Source of the DNA: Oscillospiraceae bacterium
Lineage (GTDB): Bacteria > Bacillota > Clostridia > Oscillospirales > Ruminococcaceae
Length of the DNA: 64,000 nucleotides
Assembly: GCA_009776305.1 (NCBI GenBank)
Contig: WRLY01000004.1
Location: forward strand, 1 to 64,000
Direction of reading: 5' to 3'
The notes under the pieces are model-generated. The model did not search any database. It was not told the origin of the DNA and saw only the letters and a list, made by a program, of their open reading frames with translations. This document shows, in pieces, positions 19,130-28,005 of the stretch (within the stretch, counting starts at the first letter, position 1; every line of letters starts with the position of its first letter). A program made the position numbers and the translations under genes.

Positions 19130-20638
19130 TCAGGAATTAGTATTTCTCACTGCGTCCTTTAATATAACGTCGTGCGAGCTTCCTTCCACAATACTGGTCG
19201 AGGAAACAAGCGTCAATTTGGAGTTTTTCTGCAATTCGGAAATCGTAAGACAACCGCAGTTGCACATTGTACTTTTCACTTTGGCAAGCGAGCGGTTTAC
19301 ATTATCCTTGAGCGAGCCGGCATAAGAGACATAGCTGTCCACGCCCTCCTCAAACGCCAAATGCCCGTCGCCGCCGGCGTCGTAACGCTGCCAGTTGCGG
19401 GCGCGGTTGGTGCCTTCTCCCCAATATTCCTTGACATAAGTGCCGTTTAGCATAATCTTATTGCCCGGCGCTTCGTCAAAACGTGCAAAGTAGCGCCCAA
19501 GCATTATAAAATCTGCCCCCATAGCCAAAGCTAAGGTTATATGATAATCGTGTACGATTCCCCCATCGGAACAAATAGGTATGTAGATTCCCGTTTCCTC
19601 AAAGTACTTGTCCCTCGCCTCGCACACGTCGATAATCGCGCTTGCCTGACCTCTGCCTATGCCCTTTTGTTCACGGGTAATGCAAATCGCGCCGCCGCCT
19701 ATTCCCACCTTTACGAAATCAGCGCCGCTTTCCGCGAGAAACCTAAACCCTTCCTTATCCACAACGTTGCCCGCGCCGATTTTTACCGCGTCGCCGTATT
19801 CCCCCCGAATCCAGTCAATGGCCAGTTTCTGCCACTCGGAATAACCCTCTGAGCTGTCGATGCAAAGAGCGTCGGCGCCGGCTTTTACAAGAGCGGGAAC
19901 GCGCTCGGTGTAATCGCGGGTGTTTATGCCCGCCCCTACGATATAGCTTTTATTTTTATCGAGTATTTCGTTTACATTTGCCTTATGTTGTTCGTAGTCC
20001 TTACGGAAAACGAAAAATTTAAGCCGCTTGTTTTGGTCAATAAGCGGTAAGGAATTAAGCTTATGCTCCCAAATTATATCATTAGCCTCCGAAAGGGTAA
20101 TATCTGCGGACGCGGTTATAAGCTTGTCAAACGGCGTCATAAATTCTCTGACCGGGGTGTCCTCCGACATGCGGGAAACTCTGTAATCACGGCTTGTAAC
20201 AATTCCCAAAAGCTCGGAATGTTCTGTACCGTCTGCAGTCACCGCCATGGTTGAATGTCCGGTTTTTTCCTTTATTTTAAGCACGTGAGCTAAGTTCATG
20301 TCGGGGTGTAGGTTGGAATCGCTACTGACATAACCCGCCTTGTAGCTTTTTACACGAGACACCATTTCTGTCTGTTCCTCGACCGACTGCGAACCGTAGA
20401 TGAACGAAATCCCGCCCTCGCGTGCAAGCGCAACCGCCATTACGTCGTCTGAAACCGACTGCATTATGGCTGACGAAAGGGGAATATTCAGGGATATTTC
20501 AGGCTCGCTCCCTTTTTTAAATTTAACTAACGGCGTTTTTAGCGAAACGTTAGAGGGTGTACAATCTGCTGAGGAATATCCGGGAATAAGCAGATATTCT
20601 CCAAAGGTACGCGAGATGTTTTCAGTAAAATTAGCCAT
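19130..20638 (-). CDS. guaB: IMP dehydrogenase (protozoan-like variant)
   Basis: 502 aa. It oxidises IMP to XMP with NAD+, the committed step to GMP. The active-site Cys is in [18 protein letters not shown], followed by SDGG, GRYFARF (the RY flap) and EYWGEG. A CBS pair sits at about 100-220. These motifs match the variant best known from Tritrichomonas foetus IMPDH rather than the common bacterial GPGSICTTR form. C-terminal [12 protein letters not shown] is also of that type. The gene has its own promoter (20745-20773) and a leader of about 100 nt. Confidence 0.95.
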   Translation of the reverse strand: MANFTENISRTFGEYLLIPGYSSADCTPSNVSLKTPLVKFKKGSEPEISLNIPLSSAIMQSVSDDVMAVALAREGGISFIYGSQSVEEQTEMVSRVKSYKAGYVSSDSNLHPDMNLAHVLKIKEKTGHSTMAVTADGTEHSELLGIVTSRDYRVSRMSEDTPVREFMTPFDKLITASADITLSEANDIIWEHKLNSLPLIDQNKRLKFFVFRKDYEQHKANVNEILDKNKSYIVGAGINTRDYTERVPALVKAGADALCIDSSEGYSEWQKLAIDWIRGEYGDAVKIGAGNVVDKEGFRFLAESGADFVKVGIGGGAICITREQKGIGRGQASAIIDVCEARDKYFEETGIYIPICSDGGIVHDYHITLALAMGADFIMLGRYFARFDEAPGNKIMLNGTYVKEYWGEGTNRARNWQRYDAGGDGHLAFEEGVDSYVSYAGSLKDNVNRSLAKVKSTMCNCGCLTISELQKNSKLTLVSSTSIVEGSSHDVILKDAVRNTNS

Positions 20639-20744
20639 TTTATTTTTGTTCCTTTCCGCGTATTTTTGTATTTTTACGTTCTTCTGTGAAACAGGTGAAA
20701 TTGCCGTTGATGGCTCGCCTGTTAAAAACTATTATATTCTTAGT

Positions 20745-20773
20745 ATTTTAACATATTGAGGCAAAAATGTCAA
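20745..20773 (-). promoter_or_regulatory. sigma-A promoter of guaB
   Basis: Minus strand: -35 TTGACA (20768-20773), 17-nt spacer, TGT-extended -10 TAAAAT (20745-20750). The leader holds an AACAGG/CCTGTT-closed hairpin of unknown role. Confidence 0.8.
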
Positions 20774-20776
20774 GCG

Positions 20777-20866
20777 TTGCAAAAAATCAACGGGCGTGTT
20801 ATAATAAAAACACCCGCCCAAACGCTTTAGCGTTCGGCGCATACGTAGCGTGTGTTTTTATTTCAA
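20777..20866 (+). ncRNA. candidate short RNA: promoter followed directly by a terminator hairpin
   Basis: A plus-strand promoter (TTGCAA 20777-20782, 17-nt spacer, TATAAT 20800-20805) is followed within about 6 nt by nested inverted repeats (AACGC/GCGTT at 20821-20834, outer AAACAC/GTGTTT) ending in T5 at about 20856-20861. The predicted transcript is roughly 50 nt and ends before the next promoter. It has no open reading frame. It could equally be an inactive element between guaB and the methyltransferase gene. Confidence 0.35.
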
Positions 20867-20899
20867 CGCAAACGGCTGTTTTGTGCCGTGGTAAAATCT

Positions 20900-20928
20900 T
20901 TGATTTTACAGCCTATTTATGTTATAAT
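20900..20928 (+). promoter_or_regulatory. promoter of the FkbM methyltransferase gene
   Basis: -35 TTGATT (20900-20905), 17-nt spacer, TGT-extended -10 TATAAT (20923-20928), 23 nt before the start codon. Confidence 0.7.
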
Positions 20929-20951
20929 TAAAGCCGAGAGGAATATTTTAT

Positions 20952-22058
20952 ATGTTCACCGAAACCATAAGTCTATGGCAATATTTAAGCCAACACCCCA
21001 AACCCGTTATAATCTACGGCATGGGCAACGGCGCCGATAAAATCCTTTCGGTTATGGAGGAAAAAGGGCTTCGCCCCGCCGCTTTCATGGCAAGCGATGA
21101 GTTTGTACGGGGACATTCTTTCCGCGGCTTTGAGGTTAAAAAATTATCGGTTCTCGAAAAAGAATTCGGCGAAGTGTCTGCCAAGGGTAACTTTATAATT
21201 CTAACAGCTTTCGGAACCAACAGACCCGATGTACTCGAAAAGATTTATCGCCTTTCGGAAGCGTACGAGGTCTACGCCCCCGACGTTCCCGTTTACGGCA
21301 AGGTTTTGGAAAATTTATTCGATGAAAAATATGTTTTTGAAAATTTTGAAAAAATAAAAAAAGTCCGTGAAATTTTCGCGGACGAGCAGTCGAGAGAAGT
21401 TTTTGACAGGCTCATAGATTATAAAATAAGCGGGAAATTAGAGCCACTCCGCGAAACCGTTTCCCCAAGAGAAGACGCGCTCGATTTATTGAATATAAAA
21501 AAAGACGGCAGTGAGGTTTTCTTGGATTTCGGCGCGTATGACGGCGACACGGTACAGGAATTCGTAGAGAGCGTAGACTGGAATTTCAATAAAATCTACG
21601 CCTTTGAGCCCGATTTCAGAAGCTTTTGCAAACTTCGCCGCAGACATTATCTGCTCCCCGCCGAAAAGTTTAAGGCAATTAACGCGGCGGCATGGAGCAG
21701 CGACGGCGAGGAAAGTTTTTCCCACGCAGGCGGGCGGCAGTCGGCTTTGGGAGAAACGGGAAAGGGCAAAAAAACAACTACCGTAAAAGCCGATACATTT
21801 TGCAAAAATCATGAAAAGAGCCCAATAAAACCCACTCTTATAAAAATGGACGTGGAGGGCTGTGAAGCGGGCGCACTTTCGGGCGCGGCGGAAATTTTAA
21901 ACAAATTTAAACCCAAGCTTATGGTTTCGGCTTACCACCGTACCGAAGATTTGTTGGAACTGCCGCTTTTAATAAATAGCATAAACAGCAAATATGAAAT
22001 TTATTTGCGGCGGCATGAATATATCCCCGCTTGGGATATTAACTTATACTGTCTGTAA
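20952..22058 (+). CDS. FkbM family SAM-dependent methyltransferase
   Basis: 368 aa. The C-terminal half (about 185-368) is an FkbM-type methyltransferase: SAM motif FLDFGAYDGDTVQEF near 190, IYAFEPD near 215, and the family-diagnostic IKMDVEGCEAGAL near 298. The N-terminal half (about 15-110) contains a Rossmann-like segment (IIYGMGNGADKILSVMEEKG) of the kind fused to FkbM domains in surface-polysaccharide loci. Substrate unknown. Starts after GAGAGG; monocistronic. Followed by the four-hairpin element at 22105-22225. Confidence 0.85.
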   Translation: MFTETISLWQYLSQHPKPVIIYGMGNGADKILSVMEEKGLRPAAFMASDEFVRGHSFRGFEVKKLSVLEKEFGEVSAKGNFIILTAFGTNRPDVLEKIYRLSEAYEVYAPDVPVYGKVLENLFDEKYVFENFEKIKKVREIFADEQSREVFDRLIDYKISGKLEPLRETVSPREDALDLLNIKKDGSEVFLDFGAYDGDTVQEFVESVDWNFNKIYAFEPDFRSFCKLRRRHYLLPAEKFKAINAAAWSSDGEESFSHAGGRQSALGETGKGKKTTTVKADTFCKNHEKSPIKPTLIKMDVEGCEAGALSGAAEILNKFKPKLMVSAYHRTEDLLELPLLINSINSKYEIYLRRHEYIPAWDINLYCL

Positions 22059-22104
22059 TCGTTATACTCTACGTATAATTGTCGCAGGCGTTTGTGTTTA
22101 TTTT

Positions 22105-22225
22105 CCTTTAACTTAAAATTCATTCAATTTTAAGTTAAAGGGGATTGCGCTGTTGCGACAGCGCCCGCAGTCTGCGGACTGCGGAAACCCGTTCAATTTT
22201 AAAAATATCGTTTTTAAAATTGAAC
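22105..22225. repeat. four consecutive hairpins (structured intergenic element)
   Basis: Four adjacent inverted repeats: 22105-22141 (perfect 16-bp stem), 22147-22164 (7-bp stem, TGCG loop), 22165-22184 (8-bp stem, TGCG loop) and 22191-22225 (perfect 15-bp stem). Outer arms are AT-rich, inner ones GC-rich. A 28-nt sequence at 37271-37298 equals the two ends of this element joined at a shared AAAATT, which suggests a mobile or recombining repeat unit. It ends 22 nt before the next start codon. Confidence 0.75.
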
Positions 22226-22247
22226 GACTATATAACCGGAGGAATTT

Positions 22248-22988
22248 ATGAGAAAAATTGTTTTCGTATTTTTAATAATAGCGGTGCTTGCCGTTATTGG
22301 CGGCTACACCTTTTTAGAGTTTAGGGTGAACGAAATATTCTTTGTGACCGACAGGACGGAAACCTGGGCGTTCGGGAAAGAAATGGTGGTACGACGACTT
22401 TATAATTCCGGCGTGGATATTGACGCTTTTTTCGATAAGACAGAGCAGTCCCTTATCACCGCCGAATTCACTGAAGACGAACTTTACGCGGCGGCGCTAA
22501 TTTCGGGAACGCCTGAATTCTATCCCGCTTTTTATTTCAGTACTTATAATCCCGAATCAGGCAAAGACATATTTGAATTTTCCGCCATGCTCAGGCAGGA
22601 ATTCGCGCCTAACCAGACCGACTTTGACTTCACCAAAGTTAATTTGCGCGTTGAGGTAATGACTGACGCTCCCGTAATTTCAAACGTTGAACTGCGCCCC
22701 GAAGACCCCTCCCAAAAGAACCTCGCAACCCCCGTCATAAGCGCTGATGGTCGCTCAATGGCGGTAGACCTTTCCGGCGTTTCGGGCTATAGCCTTACGC
22801 TGACGGGGACGGGCAGGGTGACTTTTCAATACACCTACGACATAGCCACAAGCCGCCTGATTCCAAGCATGGCGTTAGAGGAGCAACTCCTGATTGTTCA
22901 CGCAAATATTTCAAGAGGACCAAACGGCGAATTCTCAGTCGAGTATATAAACGAGCCGTATTCGTCGCTGGAGGAATTTTTTTATTAA
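22248..22988 (+). CDS. membrane-anchored protein of unknown function
   Basis: 246 aa. Residues 3-23 form a signal anchor (FVFLIIAVLAVIGGYTFLEF), leaving a soluble extracytoplasmic domain of about 220 aa rich in beta-strand-like segments. No catalytic motif, lipobox or Cys pair is visible, and I do not recognise the family. CGGAGG ribosome site 7 nt from the ATG. Its leader holds the four-hairpin element. It is followed by a bidirectional terminator shared with gpsA, so it is a single-gene unit or cotranscribed with the methyltransferase gene. Confidence 0.8.
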   Translation: MRKIVFVFLIIAVLAVIGGYTFLEFRVNEIFFVTDRTETWAFGKEMVVRRLYNSGVDIDAFFDKTEQSLITAEFTEDELYAAALISGTPEFYPAFYFSTYNPESGKDIFEFSAMLRQEFAPNQTDFDFTKVNLRVEVMTDAPVISNVELRPEDPSQKNLATPVISADGRSMAVDLSGVSGYSLTLTGTGRVTFQYTYDIATSRLIPSMALEEQLLIVHANISRGPNGEFSVEYINEPYSSLEEFFY

Positions 22989-22993
22989 AAAAA

Positions 22994-23030
22994 TATATGG
23001 TCGGGCTTTCAGCCCGACCATTCGTTTTCT
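22994..23030. terminator. bidirectional terminator
   Basis: A perfect 11-bp stem (22997-23007 with 23011-23021) with a 3-nt loop has T-rich flanks on both strands (T7 on the minus strand). It separates the convergent 246-aa gene and gpsA. Confidence 0.85.
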
Positions 23031-24024
23031 ATCCCCAGTATTCTTCCTTTTCATGTCTCGCAGGGCGGCTCATAAGCGCTTTCAAAGCCTCGGCGGGTTT
23101 TGCACCACCGAAGAGAATTTTGCAAAGCTGTTCTGTAATAGGCATAGACACGTTAAAGCTTTTGGCAAGCTCGAGCGCCGTTTTAGCGCACCAATAACCC
23201 TCAACAGTGCCTGTTTTTTCAATTGCCTCGACTGCTGGTATACCATTTCCTATAAGCTTACCTGCACGGTTGTTTCGGGAATGTTCCGACATGCAGGTGA
23301 CGATTAAGTCACCCACACCCGCAAGCCCGGTGAAAGTCTGCCACCGCGCCCCGAGCGCCACGCTTAAACGGGTAATTTCAGCAAGCCCCCTTGTCATAAG
23401 GGCGGCGGTAGAATTATCGCCCAGTTTCATTCCCTGCGCTATTCCACAACAAAGGGCTATTGTGTTTTTAAGCGCGCCGCCAAGCTCCAGACCTGTAACG
23501 TCGTCCGAAAGGTAAATACGCAGTGTTTCACTTTGCAGATTATCCTGAACATAAAACGCCGCCTCGCTGTCTTCGCTCGCGCAAACCACCGTAGTAGGCA
23601 CTCCCCGCCCGACTTCCTCCGCGTGGCAGGGTCCGGTCATCACCACAACAGGATTATTCGGAATCAGCTCGGCTATAACTTCCGACTGCCTTTTTTTAGT
23701 AATTTCCTCAAAGCCTTTGCCCGCATTCAGAATAATCATGCCGGGGGATATAAATTCGGCGGCTTTTTGAGCCGTTTCTCGCACGAACTTTGAGGGAATG
23801 GCGAAAACCAAAATTTGGCTGTCTTTAATTAATGAAATGTCCGCCGTAAAGTTTATTTCGGGCGGCATTTTTATGCCCGGGAGCAGTTTTTTCTGCTCGC
23901 CATCACGCTTAATCGCGTTTATTTCGTCCTCGAACTTAGTCCACGCCGTCACCTCATGCCCGCACCCACTCCAGTGCGCCGCTAACGCCGCGCCGAAACC
24001 GCAGCCTAATATTGAAATTTTCAT
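23029..24024 (-). CDS. gpsA: glycerol-3-phosphate dehydrogenase [NAD(P)+]
   Basis: 331 aa. It reduces dihydroxyacetone phosphate to sn-glycerol 3-phosphate for phospholipid synthesis. The dinucleotide loop ILGCGFGAALAAHW is at the N-terminus, with AFAIPSKFVRE and GPCHAEEVGRGVPT following; KNTIALCCG near 190 carries the catalytic Lys region. It lies in one minus-strand cluster with plsY, which uses its product, and der. Confidence 0.96.
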   Translation of the reverse strand: MKISILGCGFGAALAAHWSGCGHEVTAWTKFEDEINAIKRDGEQKKLLPGIKMPPEINFTADISLIKDSQILVFAIPSKFVRETAQKAAEFISPGMIILNAGKGFEEITKKRQSEVIAELIPNNPVVVMTGPCHAEEVGRGVPTTVVCASEDSEAAFYVQDNLQSETLRIYLSDDVTGLELGGALKNTIALCCGIAQGMKLGDNSTAALMTRGLAEITRLSVALGARWQTFTGLAGVGDLIVTCMSEHSRNNRAGKLIGNGIPAVEAIEKTGTVEGYWCAKTALELAKSFNVSMPITEQLCKILFGGAKPAEALKALMSRPARHEKEEYWG

Positions 24025-24049
24025 AAAACTACAACCGTCCTATATTTTC

Positions 24050-24169
24050 CTAATCGCCGTATGTAACACTATTCCGTTGCAAAAATAAAGCAATTATTGA
24101 GATAATAAATGTTAAGACAGCAAGCGTGATAATTATGGTAATTTTACGTTTCTTTCTGTCAATACACAT
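24050..24169 (-). CDS. 39-aa single-pass membrane peptide
   Basis: A short frame starting ATG at 24167-24169 and stopping TAG at 24050-24052. It has a GAGGT ribosome site at 24174-24178 that overlaps the plsY stop, so it looks coupled to plsY. The product begins MCIDRKKRK, followed by one hydrophobic helix (about residues 10-31) and a short tail ending TYGD. A positive N-terminus and one helix indicate an N-in membrane peptide. No family recognised. It lies between plsY and gpsA in a lipid-precursor operon. The clean Shine-Dalgarno and tight packing make it more likely than chance. Confidence 0.6.
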   Translation of the reverse strand: MCIDRKKRKITIIITLAVLTFIISIIALFLQRNSVTYGD

Positions 24170-24171
24170 TT

Positions 24172-24837
24172 CTACCTCGTTCTTTTCCTGAAACTCAACT
24201 TCTTCTCAGTTTTGTTAATCAGCCGCACAATATTCTGCCTGTGCATAAAAACAAGAATAAAAGCTATGACAATGCCTAAGAGGGCGTTTATTTTTGCCGC
24301 AGGGTCCTGCTCCAAGTTGCCGATAATAAGTACGCAAAGCGGATAACAAGACCCCGCAATGACTGAACCCAAGGAAACATAGCGGGTAATCACCACGATT
24401 ATTATAAAAAGACCGAGCAGAATACTCGCTGAAATCCAGTCAATGGCGTAAAGTACCGAAACCGTCACAAGTACGCCTTTACCGCCCCGAAATTTATAAT
24501 AAATCGGAAAAACATGACCGAGGCTTGCCATGATTCCCGCGACATAGCCTACCCAGCTCATGCCGTTTGAAATATCCGCCGTATCCGTTCCCACCAAATA
24601 ATAAAATGCCAGCCGTACAACAAAAACCGACAAAACGCCTTTCAGCACATCGCCGAAAAGTACAAACGCGGCGGCGGTTTTGCCCTGTGTTCTCAGCGTG
24701 TTGGTAAGCCCCGCGTTACTCGAGCCAAGTTTTCTTATATCCTCGCCGCTTTTGATTTTAGTGACGATTATGGCGGAGTTAATGCCGCTTATTAAATAAG
24801 GCGCAATAATCATAATAATAAAACAAAGAATTTCCAT
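24172..24837 (-). CDS. plsY: acyl-phosphate:glycerol-3-phosphate acyltransferase
   Basis: 221-aa polytopic membrane enzyme that transfers an acyl group from acyl-phosphate to glycerol 3-phosphate, the first step of phosphatidic acid synthesis. Family motifs: SGINSAIIVTK, the DIRKLGSSNAGLTNTLR block, the GHVFPIYYKFRGGKGV block (catalytic His/Arg), and the late PLCVLIIG. C-terminus is Lys/Arg-rich and slightly long. Clustered with gpsA and der. Confidence 0.96.
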   Translation of the reverse strand: MEILCFIIMIIAPYLISGINSAIIVTKIKSGEDIRKLGSSNAGLTNTLRTQGKTAAAFVLFGDVLKGVLSVFVVRLAFYYLVGTDTADISNGMSWVGYVAGIMASLGHVFPIYYKFRGGKGVLVTVSVLYAIDWISASILLGLFIIIVVITRYVSLGSVIAGSCYPLCVLIIGNLEQDPAAKINALLGIVIAFILVFMHRQNIVRLINKTEKKLSFRKRTR

Positions 24838-24875
24838 TTTTTAAAAATCCCCCTGAATACATTTTACAATGTCCG

Positions 24876-26192
24876 TCACTCATCGTTTCTTTCCCGCGGA
24901 ATAATATTGATTGGCGTGCCGTCAAGCGAAAAGGTTTCGCGGATTTGATTTTCAATATACCTCTGATAGGAAAAGTGAAATAAATCTATTTTATTGCAAA
25001 AAACCACAAAGGTAGGCGGCTTTACGCTTGCCTGTGTGATATAATAAAGTTTCAGTCTTTTTCCCTTATCGGTCGGCGGCTGAACCCTTGACGTAGCGAC
25101 GGCTAACATCTCATTTAAAAGCCCTGTGGAAATCCGACGCGCATTTTGCTCGCTCGTATATTTAATAAGTTCAAATAACTTATTAATTCTTTGCCCTGTC
25201 AGCGCCGAAATAAATACAATCGGCGCGTATTTCATAAAGGAAAAATCGTTTTCAAGCTTTTTTGTGAATTCCCGCATGGTCTTGTCGTTTTTTTCGATTA
25301 AGTCCCACTTGTTGACAGCAATAACGCTTGCTTTGCCTTTTTCGTGAGCATACCCCGCGACTTTGGAGTCCTGCTCGGTAAAGCCTTCAACAGCGTCGAG
25401 CATCATAACACATACGTCGGCACGGTCAACCGCCATAAAAGCCCTGAGTGCACTGTATTTCTCCACGTTTTCGCTGACGCGGCTTTTTCTTCGCAATCCT
25501 GCGGTGTCAATGAGGACATATTTTTCGCCGTTATGTTCAATCGGCGTGTCAATCGCGTCGCGTGTGGTTCCCGGCATTGAAGAAACAATAACCCGTCTTT
25601 CACCCGCCACCTTGTTTACAAGGGAGGATTTCCCCGCGTTTGGTTTGCCGATGACGGCGACCTTAATGAAATCCTCGTCTTCAGCGGTTTCTTCTTCAGG
25701 CGGCAGAAACTTCATAACCTCGTCAAGCAAATCCCCCGTACCGTGTCCGTGTACTGACGAAACGGGAAAAGGTTCACCCAATCCCAAATTATAAAATTCG
25801 TAAATTTCAGTCGGCGCGTCGCCTACAACGTCGCATTTATTAACGCATAAAACTACAGGCTTGCCGCTTTTAAGGAGCAGTGACGCGACCTCACCGTCTC
25901 CGGGTGTTACCCCGCTTTTTATATCGGCGACGAAAATAATAATATCTGCGGCGTCAATGGCAAGCTGTGCCTGCTCCCGCATTTCTGAAAGGATTTCGTC
26001 CTTTGAGGCGGTTTGAATACCGCCCGTATCGACAATTGAAAACTCGCGCCCGAGCCACTCGGTTTTACCGTAAACTCTGTCGCGGGTAACGCCGGGCGTG
26101 TCGTCCACGATTGACGCCCGTCTGCCGGTTAATTTATTAAACAGTGTGGATTTGCCCACATTCGGGCGACCGACAATGGCACATAATGGCAT
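24876..26192 (-). CDS. der: ribosome biogenesis GTPase Der (EngA)
   Basis: 438 aa with two tandem GTPase domains and a C-terminal KH-like domain. It is essential for 50S assembly. First G1 loop GRPNVGKSTLFN at residue 8, second GKPNAGKSSLVN near residue 183; NKCD and NKWD specify guanine, and DTPGVTRDR and MPGTTRDAID are switch regions. AAAGGAG ribosome site. Upstream of plsY and gpsA on the same strand. Confidence 0.98.
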   Translation of the reverse strand: MPLCAIVGRPNVGKSTLFNKLTGRRASIVDDTPGVTRDRVYGKTEWLGREFSIVDTGGIQTASKDEILSEMREQAQLAIDAADIIIFVADIKSGVTPGDGEVASLLLKSGKPVVLCVNKCDVVGDAPTEIYEFYNLGLGEPFPVSSVHGHGTGDLLDEVMKFLPPEEETAEDEDFIKVAVIGKPNAGKSSLVNKVAGERRVIVSSMPGTTRDAIDTPIEHNGEKYVLIDTAGLRRKSRVSENVEKYSALRAFMAVDRADVCVMMLDAVEGFTEQDSKVAGYAHEKGKASVIAVNKWDLIEKNDKTMREFTKKLENDFSFMKYAPIVFISALTGQRINKLFELIKYTSEQNARRISTGLLNEMLAVATSRVQPPTDKGKRLKLYYITQASVKPPTFVVFCNKIDLFHFSYQRYIENQIRETFSLDGTPINIIPRERNDE

Positions 26193-26299
26193 GGGTTTCT
26201 CCTTTCGGATATTTTTAATCGGGGACGTAATTGACGATGAGCTTATCTACATGCAGGGCATGCTTGATTGCGTAAAATTGTTAAAAATAATCAAAGTGA

Positions 26300-27574
26300 T
26301 TAATCCATAAGCGCGTCATACAACTGCGCCCCGTCAACGTCTAAAACCCTGACCTTAACCCCCAGCGCATTTTCCACATCGCCGACAGTAATGTCATCAA
26401 GGAAAACATCTCCGCCCGCCCGCAACATTACCGACGGGATTAAAAGTTCTTCACCCAAGCTATTTTTATGGGGCGAAAGCTGTTTGATTAAATCCCCGCC
26501 GGTCACAAGTCCCGCTACGGTTACCGAGTTTCCGAAAAATTTATTTTCTATGGCGTAAATCTGTACATTGGCATCGCAGAATTTCACAAGCTTTTCTAAG
26601 AAAGGTGCGGCTGAAACCCCTGTAGCGAGAGATTTTTTGCGCGCAATTTCGCTTTTAGGCGTGTCATGAACAGCAAGGCGAAATTCTTCCTGAAGTAACG
26701 CCAACATTCCCACGCCGTTTTCGTACTGAGGAAAACAGAAGTCCCGCTCCTCGCCGCCGTAGTATTCATAGCCGGGCAATTCCCGCTCCGCAGTCAGAAA
26801 AAGCTCGTCCGAGGCGCTGGCAATGCTGTATTTTCCGATAATTTCAAGAGCGGCACGTGCCGAATCCCTGTCAAAAGGCTTAAGCGGCGCAAGTCCTTCA
26901 CGGTATTTTGTCAATCCCACAGGCACACAGGCGATACTCCTGACCGCAGGGCTTAACTTGGTCAAATCGGTTAAGGTTCTCTCTAATTCCGCGCCGTCGT
27001 TAATCCCGGGACATAGAACAACCTGACCATGTATTTCAATCCCCGCGTCCGCCATTTTGTAAAGATGCTCCAAAGCCGACCCCGCGCTTGGGTTTCCGAG
27101 CATTTGACAGCGCAACGCCTTATTGGTGGTGTGAACGGATACATGAACGCCGAGCTTCATCTTAATTATACGCCCGACCTCCCGCTCTGTCAAGTTTGTG
27201 AGAGAAATGTAATTCCCCTGCAAAAAGGAAAGGCGGGAATCGTCGTCCTTAAAGTATAAAGTTTCTCTTAAACCTTTCGGCAGTTGGTCAATAAAGCAGA
27301 AAACGCACTTGTTTTGGCAATTTCGGGACTTGTCCATAAGAAAAGTTTCAAATTCTAACCCTAAGTCTTCATACTCGCGCTTTTTTATGACAATCCCGTG
27401 GGGAGCATTTGCTTGGTTAGAAATTTTTACTTGTAGTTTATTTTCTGCGGAATAATACATATAGTCAAGAACATCGGCGATTTCATGACCATTAATTGAA
27501 ATTAAAACATCGCCGCTCTTAATCCCCGCTTTGTAAGCGGGGGAATTTTTTATTACATTTATTATTTTTGTCAT
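26300..27574 (-). CDS. PDZ/DUF512 radical-SAM-like Fe-S protein
   Basis: 424 aa. Residues 1-75 form a PDZ-like domain (SPAYKAGIKSGDVLISINGH). A CX3CX2C cluster follows at Cys86, Cys90 and Cys93 (NCQNKCVFCFID), typical of radical-SAM-like proteins. The second half (about 180-424) is the DUF512 domain (GLTKYREGLAPLKPFD). The family is widespread in Clostridia next to der, as here, and its reaction is unknown. The start and length agree with the family. Confidence 0.9.
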   Translation of the reverse strand: MTKIINVIKNSPAYKAGIKSGDVLISINGHEIADVLDYMYYSAENKLQVKISNQANAPHGIVIKKREYEDLGLEFETFLMDKSRNCQNKCVFCFIDQLPKGLRETLYFKDDDSRLSFLQGNYISLTNLTEREVGRIIKMKLGVHVSVHTTNKALRCQMLGNPSAGSALEHLYKMADAGIEIHGQVVLCPGINDGAELERTLTDLTKLSPAVRSIACVPVGLTKYREGLAPLKPFDRDSARAALEIIGKYSIASASDELFLTAERELPGYEYYGGEERDFCFPQYENGVGMLALLQEEFRLAVHDTPKSEIARKKSLATGVSAAPFLEKLVKFCDANVQIYAIENKFFGNSVTVAGLVTGGDLIKQLSPHKNSLGEELLIPSVMLRAGGDVFLDDITVGDVENALGVKVRVLDVDGAQLYDALMD

Positions 27575-27656
27575 TTTTTCTTTATTTTTTACAAAACTAT
27601 ACCGTCCGTGAATATTTACAAGTTATCAAAGGCGGGAAATGTACCCCTACAATAAA

Positions 27657-27680
27657 TTAGGGCGCTGTACCGCGCCCTAA
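27657..27680 (-). terminator. terminator of rpmF
   Basis: An 8-bp stem (27657-27664 with 27673-27680) just after the rpmF stop codon, followed on the minus strand by ATTTATT. Confidence 0.65.
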
Positions 27681-27687
27681 GATTTTA

Positions 27688-27873
27688 TTATGCTTCTTCC
27701 TGCGCGATAATTTCCCTGCCCTTATAAAAACCGCAACTTAAACATACCTTGTGCGGTGATTTTAATTCTCCGCATTTTGTACAGCGGGAAAAAGCGGGCG
27801 CAGACAACTTCCACACCTGTGAACGCCTTTTGTCGCGGCGTGTGCGCGAGACTTTACGTTTTGGTACCGCCAT
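27688..27873 (-). CDS. rpmF: 50S ribosomal protein L32
   Basis: 61 aa. N-terminal MAVPKRKVSRTRRDKRR is diagnostic. A zinc ribbon of two CxxC pairs (CTKCGE and CLSCGF) follows. AGGAGGG ribosome site. It has its own consensus promoter and lacks the usual upstream yceD (DUF177) gene. Confidence 0.98.
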   Translation of the reverse strand: MAVPKRKVSRTRRDKRRSQVWKLSAPAFSRCTKCGELKSPHKVCLSCGFYKGREIIAQEEA

Positions 27874-27961
27874 TTTGAACCCTCCTTTTGTCCTTTTCGT
27901 TTAACTGTATATATGGCGGGCGTTTTTAAAAAAACCCGTTGATTTACAGACGTCAAACCTT

Positions 27962-27990
27962 ATTATAACACCAAAGAAAGGCAATGTCAA
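27962..27990 (-). promoter_or_regulatory. consensus promoter of rpmF
   Basis: Minus strand: -35 TTGACA (27985-27990), 17-nt spacer ending TGTG-like, -10 TATAAT (27962-27967). The leader of about 80 nt has a T7/A5-containing hairpin (ACGGGTTTTT with AAAAACGCCCG) that could modulate expression. Confidence 0.85.
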
Positions 27991-28005
27991 GAATTTATTA
28001 AATAT

